This document shows, piece by piece, positions 1-8,339 of a DNA stretch of 30,944 nt (position 1 is the stretch's first letter; every line of letters starts with the position of its first letter). Location of the stretch: assembly GCA_037176905.1 (NCBI GenBank), contig JBBBWG010003793.1, positions 1 to 30,944 of the forward strand. Reading direction: 5' to 3'. Under the pieces are notes generated by a model. That model was not told where the DNA came from, did no database searches, and was given only the letters and a program-made list of their open reading frames with translations. A program made the position numbers and the translations under genes. Source of the stretch: Azolla pinnata (lineage: Eukaryota; Streptophyta; Polypodiopsida; Salviniales; Salviniaceae).

Positions 1-259
1 TCCCGGTGATCCGAAAGGACACCGGCCATTGTATATAAGACCATGGGGTCTGTCATGTATGGAGTCCGGAAAATTGTGAATATACGAAGAGCTTAGCGCT
101 TATCTTGTGTCGTGTGTCTATCTTGTGTCGGATGCTTTGATCTGTGTAATGAGAACGGAAGTAAAGAGCTGACGGAAGAAACAGTTAGCCGGAATTACGG
201 CCGGAAGTAACGGCATATAGATCGGGGTTTTCCCGATTCTTCCGGGGACCCGTAAGCGA
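1..259 (+). repeat. 3' part of a decayed LTR (R/U5-like)
   Basis: The segment reads like the downstream part of a plant copia-type LTR. A TATA-like GTATATAAGA lies at 31-40, followed by T/G-rich sequence with repeated CTTGTGTCG, and it runs up to a primer-binding-site-like motif at about 260. The 5' end of the LTR lies outside the window. The expected terminal CA is not intact (the sequence ends GCGA). No coding sequence is seen. The call rests on motif order only, so it stays tentative. Confidence 0.4.
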
Positions 260-279
260 TTGGCTATCAAGGAGCAAAG
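260..279 (+). other. Degenerate primer binding site (initiator tRNA-Met type)
   Basis: TTGGCTATCAAGGAGC resembles the TGGTATCAGAGC that follows the 5' LTR of plant copia elements, with two small insertions. It lies directly after the LTR-like segment and about 90 bp before a polypurine tract. Confidence 0.35.
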
Positions 280-346
280 CAACCTACCATTCATCGTCAC
301 CCACGAACAGTCTTAGTCTTTCTCCGGAAGGGCTAACAGTATTCGC

Positions 347-400
347 CCAAGGGGGAGTATTATGAAACTGAGTGGGTTGTCCCACTCCTCTCTTTCTGCA
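347..400 (+). repeat. Polypurine tract and truncated start of a 3' LTR
   Basis: AAGGGGGAG at about 348-356 is a typical copia polypurine tract. It is followed by TATTATGAAACTGAG, which reads as an LTR start whose TG has become TA. GAGTGGG and CCCACTC form a 7-bp inverted repeat with a 4-nt loop just inside. The LTR cannot be followed past about 400, where unrelated copia coding sequence on the other strand begins. Confidence 0.4.
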
Positions 401-406
401 CGCCTT

Positions 407-595
407 CTATTTCTGGCGTGTAACTCCTTGATTGGCGTCAAATGTAGCTAGGAAAACTACCCTGTACTCAGCTTCATAACTAAATGTGGCTACTGTAAGT
501 TGCTTTTTATTCAACCAAGATATGCATGCACCTGCAATGAAGAAACAATTACCACTAGGAGGTCGGCTAGTGTTGTTTGATGCAAGCTTAGCCAC
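407..595 (-). pseudogene. Ty1/copia RNase H fragment
   Basis: The minus-strand frame encodes a short piece of copia polyprotein around the RNase H signature. GNCFFIAGACISW, then NKKQ, then EAEY match the usual GYCFFLGG-ISW-SKKQ-EAEY pattern of plant copia elements. Upstream RT and downstream sequence are missing, so this is a relic of at most 60 residues. It lies in the opposite orientation to the LTR/PBS/PPT remnant to its left and therefore belongs to a different insertion. The upstream end (about 545-595) overlaps a repeat also present near 26.1 kb. Confidence 0.7.
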
Positions 596-750
596 ACCCT
601 ACACAGTTAGGAGCATGCCCCTAGATGGGCCAATCCCATGAGACAGCCTTTGGGGTTGTCGTGTGAGCAATGTGATTAGTAGTGGCGTCGCTTGTCTACC
701 AACTCAATTGCATGGAGCCCAACTATACGACCCTAGACTTCAGCTTGTCT
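545..750. repeat. Dispersed repeat, copy 1
   Basis: This segment matches 26110-26330 in the same orientation. The shared core is CATGCCCCTAGATGGGCCAA followed by CCCATGAGACA, with flanking matches at GGTCGGCT, CAAGCTT and AGCCCAACTAT. No protein is evident across most of it. It is probably a fragment of a transposable element. Confidence 0.6.
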
Positions 751-768
751 TCCCTTGATTGGCGTCAA

Positions 769-2169
769 TCCATCTGAAATGTCCCCAAGGTCAGCCTTCG
801 TATCATCCATCGAGTCATGCGAGCCTCACCTTGAGACACACCAGATCTAACCCCTCTCATTGTTCCAAACGTGGATGTGGATGTCATGGGTGTTGTGTGG
901 AGGGGATGCCCACGTTTTTACTTCTGGAAATGATCATGTCACTCATGAAAATATTAGCAGATCATTCTACACCCTCGATGACAGTGGGGCGATCATAATG
1001 GATCGCTCTAGTTGAGGCGCCCGATGATACTTCCTAGATCTAGCTAGCCATAGTTCATGTTCAAATTTTTTAGCAGATCATGTAGTAGACTAGGAGGCAG
1101 TTGTCTTACCACTACAATGAGATGGTGAGCAGCCTCAGAACTGTCACGACTATGAGTTGAGGGCGGCCTTGGAATAGGTGGGCGTCAAAATGTAGTGCTC
1201 GACATGTCATCGCATATGCGGCCTAGATTGCTTCACATGATGTAGTGAGATGGGGTAGCGAAGGTGCTTCGGCTTTCAGGATGGAGTTTGTTAGTGTCTT
1301 GATAATTCACAAATGTTCTCTTTATATGATTAATTGGTGTTATATGTAACCTAAACTAACTAAACTTATTGTTTTTGTGTAGACGGGTGTTTTTGGTTGC
1401 AAACCATATCTCGATGAAAAGGATTATTGCTGGATATATTCACGTGAGACGTGGATGTATTTAGAACTCTCGGTTGAATCATAGTTGACCAACTAATTCT
1501 GGGTTTAAGGATACAACTTCAACTGTTGAACAATAGTGTTGATTTGGAAGCAGGTGACGGTGCAACGGTTCCTCAAGAGTTGGAGCAAAACGCTGAGCTA
1601 AACAAAGCTTCATCACTTGTGGTCACTAAGGAGACAGACGTACACCGACCCTGACTCTGGTAATGTGTCACTAGGGCTAGATATTTACGATGATAATAAC
1701 CTTAGTGAGTATTGTGCGTCTCCTTAAACATTTTGGGGTTTCTTGTACAAACTTTAGTTTATTTGAATCTTCATTGAAACAAACATTTTAGTTATTTTAC
1801 TTCAAGCTTTAATTTTAATTCTATAATTTTATTATTTTAAAATATGAGTCAAAATATTTAGTTAATTGCAAGAAAATATTGTAGTAAACACACAATAAAA
1901 TAGCGAAAAAAAAAGCAACAAAGTAGCAACAAACGAGCATCAAATGACCAACAAACATCCAACAAACCACCAATATATGTTATCTACGTATCAGTAAACA
2001 TGAAGAAAATTTGTCACAAACATGTAGTATCTGATGTTGGTCGCGTCAAACATCGTTTTGTCCAAAAGTGCGTCAAACTCCTGTCAAATATGTATCAAAC
2101 CTGTGTTAACTTTGTGTTGAACTTGTTTCAACTATGCATAAAAAAACGGCAAAAATCAGGAAATTCGAC
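769..2169. other. Gene-poor stretch
   Basis: No convincing gene is seen on either strand. The sequence becomes AT-rich after about 1290, and from 1880 carries A-rich phrases with repeated AACAAA and CATCAAA that grade into the minisatellite to the right. Short open frames here lack recognisable domains. Confidence 0.5.
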
Positions 2170-2304
2170 GCATCAAACTTACATCAACTATTTGTTAAAC
2201 TTGTGTCAAATAGTGCGTCAAACTTACATCAACTATTTGTTAAACTTGTGTCAAATAGTGCGTCAAACTTACATCAACTATTCTTTAAACTTGTGTCAAC
2301 AACA
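2170..2304 (+). repeat. 45-bp minisatellite, three copies
   Basis: Three head-to-tail units start at about 2170, 2215 and 2260, each 45 bp. Units 1 and 2 are nearly identical; unit 3 diverges after TATTC. Because 45 is a multiple of three, the array keeps a frame open and yields a 15-residue periodic peptide, but there is no other sign of a gene. Wider flanks (2040-2450) repeat the phrases GTCAAAC and TTGTGTCAA. Confidence 0.85.
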
Positions 2305-2350
2305 CGTCAAACTCGCATCAAAATTGAGGAATTAGTCATGTCAAACTTGT

Positions 2351-2425
2351 GTCAACTAGGTGTTATTTTTCACATCAAACTCACGTCACGTCAACTAGGC
2401 TTTATTTTTCACATCAAAATTCGCG
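2351..2425 (+). repeat. 39-bp tandem duplication
   Basis: GTCAACTAGG followed by TTATTTTTCACATCAAA occurs at 2351 and again at 2390, a period of 39 bp with few changes. It continues the low-complexity domain started by the 45-bp array. Confidence 0.7.
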
Positions 2426-2870
2426 TATAAAATTTTCATGAACAAATTTTGCATCAAATTACACGTTAAACCCAAAATTCCCTAGTAAGGGATGTTAACT
2501 CTAAGGTTTATTCCACCTTGTTGCCTTCCTTTTGAGGTGCTTCGTCTTCATTTGTTTCAATGTTGTTTGGTAGAAAACTTGTTTGTGATGTATATTGTTT
2601 CTTGAAGACCATTAGATGTGTCTAATGTACTGATGAACCACATCATGTATCACGTGTCTTTCATCTCTCAAACAATGCAAATTTCCATAAAAGAATCTAT
2701 GGTGGGTATCAAATACAAAGGCATTACGTTTTGCTATATAAAGCATAATTTCCAACATGGTAAGTAATTCAGGGTAAAGTGATATTGTGGTGCTAGTACT
2801 TTCCAATCCAATAAAGTGAGATTCTCTAACTTGTCTTCAATGACATCTCAACAAATCACCTCACTTGATG

Positions 2871-2897
2871 TGTGTGTATATATATATATATATATAC
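2871..2897 (+). repeat. (TG)n(TA)n microsatellite
   Basis: A short TG run passes into a TA run, flanked by AT-rich DNA with no gene. The region between 2430 and 3300 otherwise shows nothing recognisable. Confidence 0.9.
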
Positions 2898-3309
2898 AAT
2901 AACCTCGCTTAAGTATCTAACTTGGTCTAGAAAGGGAACTGCGTACTTAGCTTAGAGGTCCGTATTTAAGGTTATTTGGTTTGAAAACATCCATTTTATT
3001 TTTGCCAAGAACAAATCATGAACTAGAGTGTTGCCTATCATGGAACAATCTAATCTATGGTTAGGTTTGGCTTTTGCCTGATTCATGAAGGTTGGAAATT
3101 ATTGCATATGCTACTTACATCAAATTAAGAGAGGAGATAAAAATAAATGTTATAAATTAGCACAAATATGTAATTGTTTTTCCATGCTAATGTCTTGTTT
3201 TGTTTTAGAGTGTTGAAGTGTATCTCTTAGCATATGTGGTCACATGGTCCAATGTCTTGTCAAATGGCTCACAATCCAATGCTTGCCAAAATTCTTGCCA
3301 AATGTCCTC

Positions 3310-3575
3310 CATTGGCTTGTGAATTGACCCACCCCAATTAATTGATCTATTGGCATGTGAAATCACCCACAATGATCAATCAATCCATTTGGCTTATGGA
3401 ATGACCAACATGATTAAATATCGGCTTGCTCAGATGCTCTCTATTGGCTTGTGAAATGACTCAAAGCGATGATTCTTTGGCTTGTGCTCAGCCATTGGCT
3501 TTCCAAATGGCTTGTGGTCACCGGTAAGTCACCAACTATCAAAATGACCACTATTGGCATGTGAAACGACCCAAA
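3310..3575 (+). repeat. Degenerate GGCTTGTG-based array
   Basis: A phrase close to ATTGGCTTGTGAAATGACCC recurs near 3311, 3350, 3390, 3443, 3475, 3510 and 3552, spaced roughly 30-60 bp. Variants include GGCATGTG and GGCTTATG. The spacing and sequence are too loose for a simple satellite. It lies immediately upstream of the spliced gene at 3705. Confidence 0.55.
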
Positions 3576-3704
3576 ATGATGATCTAGAGTTTTTTGGATT
3601 AATTTTGCATGATCAAGTGTGATGCTTGCCTAAGTGGGTGCGATAGACTGTTCGTTTCAAATCTCCTTCGACATCTGAAACCCACCATCACTCATGCCCT
3701 GCCC

Positions 3705-6566
3705 ATGGCAATGCTCTTGCAATCGCAAACCTGCTTCAGGCCTTCTTTGCTGTGTTCTGTGAGTGTCTTCATTTGCAAGACTTCGCATTTAATCCTTTTG
3801 GATTCTGACCTGTCTCTTCTTTACCCCTTGTGTTTTGATTTGTTGGATCAAGAATCAGTCTTATATGGAAAGGATTTGGGATACAACAAGTAGAAGCAGA
3901 ACAACACAAAGCATCCATGCGGGTTCTGTGTCATGTTCTCACTCGTTCCTTACTAGAAGCGCTGTAATTCGTGCATCTCTTGAAGACGATGCAGATCCTT
4001 TACTTCATCACCGTGAAACATCAAAGGTATCTAACATCAAACTTTTAAAATGTGGTGCCTTGGGCATGAAATCAATGTCTTATTAAAATTTATTTGGACT
4101 ATATTGTAATGATTTTAAAGGCACTAAATCCTCATTAATATCTATTGAAACGGTTTGCATAAGTTGCAAATTTCTTCAGCAAAATTTGTCGAGAAAAGTG
4201 GGAAGGAGATAAATTTCTAGCTAAAATTTGTTTGGAATCGTTTTGTACAAGGATTTTCTCGAGCTTTTAATATTATCTCATAATTTGAAGGTGTTTCTGT
4301 TGTACAATCCAAAAATTGAACATGATTGTTGAATGTTAGAATTAGAAATTGTGTTAAATTTGGTGTTTTCTGAACCACTCATTCAAGTCTCCAAAATTAT
4401 TTACATCTCTTTTTTAGCTATCTCTGTACTTTCAAATTTTAAGTTCAAATGTGAGTTTCAGTTCACGCAACTGGAATTCAGAACAACCAGGGGCTTCTCA
4501 ATAACTGACCCATGTGTTTTTTGATTGGCTGACGGTAACCTTATATTAGTATGGGCACCATATCATGGCGTTGTTTCTTTATATGTTTCTCATTTTTCGA
4601 TGCTTATTGCTGAGATGATTGTCTTCAATACTGCGGGTTCATGAATTCAAGTTATACAATATAAGTCTGCATTCCCTGCTATTAAAAAAATCGAGATATA
4701 TGGCATTTCCTACCTCTCAATCTTTTAGAAAACGGAACATCTATCTTGCTGCATGAATTGGCCATTGATGCCTAGAGTTTGTGATATTTCAAGGGCTTTT
4801 ACGGCAGGTTGATAGATAATAGAGTTGTGGAATTTTTAGCAAGTGTCTATAAATTGGGAAACATTGTGCTGTTTTGGTTCACTGTTTTTAGGTGGTAAAT
4901 GTCCATCGCCTCCATTGGTGGAGATTTACATATACTGGGGAACTAAGTTGTCTTAGGATTCCAAATATATTACTATCTAAAATTCATGCATGGTGATGGA
5001 AACATAGTGTTGTATCAAGAGATGGGCTATCCTTGTGTGCGTCTCATGAGGCTGATGTGGAAATTTACCTTTGTGTGCTAAATTGAGGTGGCGTCTAGCA
5101 CTGGTAATGTCCACTTCTTGGGCAGTTAAGTTAATAAGAGTGTTCTAAGATTGTGTAATGCAGGATTTAAAGAGATACGTAGGTCGATATTTTTTGTCCT
5201 CTGATCTAGGTCGAAATTTTTTCTTTGGCAGTTTCTTCCATATCAGTTTTATATCATGATACCAATTGTAGTACTTCCATTGTAATCCATAAAATTGGCA
5301 TCCAGGCCTCATCACACTGTCCTCTTGCCTATCTTTCAGGATATTCCAGATAACTATGAATCTAGAGAAGTCAATGTTAGAAAAGAAGAGAACAAAAACA
5401 GGTGAAATGTATTAAAATTGTCTTCTTTTTGGTCTGTAGAATCCTAAGCATATGTAATTATTACCTTGTTTGTATCCAGTATCATGGCTAAATTGAGGAG
5501 GTATGGAGTAGCAGGTATCTTGTCATATGGTCTCTTAAACACGGTTTATTATCTTGGAATGTTTCTGGTCGCGTGGTAAGCTTTGTATTCATGATAATTG
5601 TGTAACCACATGTAGCTTTCTTTCAAAACTTTTCGAACCTTATATAAAAAATAAAACAATGGAGCCCTCACTCTCTTGTATCAGCAGGTTTTATATCTCA
5701 CCTGTTTCTGGTGGCCTTGGATATAGAGCTGCAGCTGAGAGGTAATGCTATCTTTTAGCCCACAAGACTTACTTTCGGGTGAAAGCATGGGAATTTGAAC
5801 GTTAGCTCAGCTAAGTAGCTCTTTCGTTCATTGCTTCAAATATAATAGCTAATAAGCATATTCTGAAGGCTGTATATAAATAAGTTTATTTTTTAATGAA
5901 ATATTTAAAAAGGTACAAGTGGTTTTTTCTTTAAATTTATCAAAATTTAGCTTATGATATAGATTGCACAGCGTTTTCAAATTAATTAACAATGTCTTGG
6001 ACAAACAACCAATGCTCCTTATTCTCATACTTTCAATCTTCTAGCAGATTTTAATATTTAATTGAAAGGTCTATAATAACTGCTGAATTATTTATTGACA
6101 GGTTTATTAAACTATTTGCATTAGTCTGGGCTGGCAGTCAGGTTACAAAAATACCTAGAGCTGGCTGGTATAGTTACGTTTTTTTCGGTTAAGTTGATGA
6201 GTATGTTTAGCTCTTTTGGTGATTTCACTAACAGAAATTATTAATCACTTGTTTGCAGCGCACTTGCTCTTGCACCTGTAATAGACAGAGGTCTTACTTG
6301 GTTTACACATCATTATGAATTCAAGTCTAGGGGTCAGGTATGCAAATGACTCGTGTTGCATCTTCTACATAACGTGGTTCCATCTCTCAACCGAGTCAAT
6401 GCTGCATTGGCATGGTGCCTCATTTATTGTGTTGATATAGATGTTGCATGCATATAGGTATTTCATATGTGTTTGGTTAAACTCGCAGGCTTTCGGAGCT
6501 ATTGTTGCTTCATGTGTTGGGCTTGCTTTGGTAGTGTTTGCTATCCTCACATTTTTGTGGGCATAA
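3705..6566 (+). CDS. Putative plastid membrane protein, eight exons
   Basis: The exons were assembled by GT-AG sites and reading phase: 3705-3758, 3853-4026, 5340-5401, 5480-5575, 5688-5741, 6102-6167, 6259-6337 and 6489-6566. They join to 663 nt, 220 residues plus TAA, and every junction phase agrees. Residues 1-75 are rich in Ser, Thr and Arg and look like a plastid transit peptide. From residue 98 the sequence is MAKLRRYGVAGILSYGLLN, then a hydrophobic stretch (about 105-132), then VWAGSQVTK (about 156-164), then LAPVIDRGL and a last hydrophobic helix (196-219). I recognise this C-terminal region as a conserved plant chloroplast protein of unknown function; a distant DUF1279-like fold is only a guess. 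The ATG at 3705 has a good context (GCCCATGGCA). An in-frame ATG at 3609 would add 32 residues. Exon 2 could start at 3859 instead. Intron 2 is long (1.3 kb). Confidence 0.85.
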
Positions 6567-7590
6567 AAACAAAATATAAGTGCGGCAAAAACTGCTGAAG
6601 TCGAAAGTTCATAGAATGTAAGATATGTGCTGGTTGCTTCAAAAGACAGGCCGTGCAAATTGTGTAGCGTTGTTGACTACTCCCATACATTTGAGGGGGT
6701 TATATTGTATTATCATTCCCCATCTCAAAACTGAATGTAAAATTTCTGTCATTTTTTCTTACAAATGGAGAGACCGTCATGTTCCAATAAGTTATGGATG
6801 GAGAGCTGGCAAGTGCTGGCCGTGAAATATGAATGAACAAAAACTCATTGCTGTGAATGTGATCATCTGATCAGTCTGTTAATATGAAAGCTTGGGATTT
6901 TCCAAAGCTCACATTCAACGTTGCCCAATATAACTGTGATCACTATCTTCAACAGTGGCAAAGTTTTCTACACGGATTCTATGTGTTCAATCACCGTCGC
7001 TACAGATTCATGATTTGTTATGCAAGCAACAGATTCATCAAAGGCCTTTTGATCATGTTGGGCAACTATGCAACGAAAAGTCGTATCTTTAAGATGTCTA
7101 TGCAGATTGAAGATTGAAGGGTGCCATTGGGGGGAGTAAAGCATTAGGGCGTATTGATATGACCACTTTGATGATAGTCCATATGCTAGAACGATTCAGA
7201 TGAGGGTAGAAAATATCAAACGTTCTTGTCTTCAATTGGTGGTAATGCTACAATCTTTCACCAATTTGGCTACATTGAAGTCCTAAATCTTCAAAGATGT
7301 AGTTTCGTCCTTTGATTGACATAAAATTGACATCAAACAAAGCACCTCTTCCAATCCTGCGAGCTTTTTGGTTAAAATTTGAACTCTGAGTTTGACATTG
7401 ATAGAATCTTGATGTAATCAAGCCATCCCACATGAGACGACAACTAGCCTACTCCTCTACATAGTGGAGTGTGTGTTGACAAAAATCAGACAAACCAATC
7501 TGAAGGAGGGTTCCTACGAGAAGAAAAGTGGCACAAACAATGTACCAAGACGCCAAGACGTTGGAAAAAATAGATGGCCACCCTGTCTTG
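6567..7590. other. 3' flank and intergenic region
   Basis: This stretch lies downstream of the eight-exon gene. Short open frames at 6625-6825 and 6884-7117 have no recognisable domain or codon character, and I do not call genes here. The 3' UTR of the upstream gene presumably ends in this region, but no clear polyadenylation site was identified. Confidence 0.4.
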
Positions 7591-7754
7591 GGAATAAAAG
7601 TCTACATCCGATTGGTCTCCGTATTCATTGATCGTTAAAGTTTGTAGCAACCATCGAATAGGTCCTCTTTGTCAAGTCGGGAATAAAAGTCTACATCCGA
7701 TTGGTCTTCGTTAAAGTTTGCAGCAACCATCGAATAGGTCCTCTTTGTCAAGTC
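7591..7754 (+). repeat. Tandem duplication, 88 and 76 bp units
   Basis: GGAATAAAAGTCTACATCCG at 7591 recurs at 7679, and both units end in CCTCTTTGTCAAGTC. The second unit lacks about 12 bp (the TATTCATTGATCG part of unit 1). Apart from that gap the copies differ at only two or three positions, so the event looks recent. It lies about 600 bp upstream of the PPR gene. Confidence 0.9.
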
Positions 7755-7994
7755 CTTGCATTCGAGCGTTTTTTGGATCTAGACTTGACTCGTTGAAGGA
7801 AGAGTGCATTGATTCCATGCCAGAATGATCGATGCAATGGAATCTTGGATAGTCCACGATTAGTCGGTGTCGATTGGTACTTACAAAATTAATCTGGATG
7901 AGTGCGTAATCTCAATTGGTAGTTTCAATCTCAATGATTTGTGGGTTTAATTTTCATCTTCTTTTGTTTTGTCATCACGACTCCCTCCTCTGAG

Positions 7995-8017
7995 TAGATA
8001 GATAGATAGATAGATAG
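7995..8017 (+). repeat. (GATA)n microsatellite
   Basis: A GATA/TAGA run of about 23 bp, just upstream of the small frame at 8053 and the PPR gene. It may be transcribed as part of the PPR leader. Nothing else is seen between 7755 and 8050. Confidence 0.9.
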
Positions 8018-8052
8018 GTGCAAAGACTCCTCACTGCTCGCTACTTTCAGCC

Positions 8053-8238
8053 ATGGCGGGCAAGCCCTTGAAGACGATTCATTGGATTTGCGGGCATTGT
8101 ACCAGTAAGTTGGTCTCTTCTTTTCACTCTCCCGAGGTTATTATAGTTTCTTATCGCAGAGAATTCCCCGGCGCACACAGACTTGGATTTCCTAGAAAAC
8201 GTCGTGAGAATTTATGCACAGATATGACGGAAATTTAG
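8053..8238 (+). other. Possible upstream ORF or leader exon of the PPR gene
   Basis: An ATG in strong context (AGCCATGGCG) opens a 61-residue frame ending 100 bp before the PPR start. A good donor (CCA|GTAAGT, 8105) and acceptor (TTATCGCAG|A, 8159) lie inside it, but the implied 55-nt intron is short for a plant. Both the spliced and the unspliced forms stop before the PPR frame. It is best read as a 5' leader with an upstream ORF. No known domain is seen. Confidence 0.3.
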
Positions 8239-8339
8239 ACGGCTCATGAAATCAAGTGCTGAGATTTTTGGTTTCGAGTCATGGAATTTTAAGAGATATC
8301 CCATTGGAAAGAGGCCATTTGGTGATCCGCGTTGACAAA

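Noticed and set aside
2170..2304. CRISPR-like array
   Set aside because: The units are directly adjacent with no unique spacers, and the window is clearly plant nuclear DNA.
2000..2430. Open frames of 98-111 residues over the minisatellite as a repeat protein gene
   Set aside because: The open frame is explained by repeat lengths divisible by three. There is no start context, domain or further coding signal.
8256..8339. PPR start at 8256
   Set aside because: The codon there is GTG. The first in-frame ATG is at 8340 and is the likelier start.
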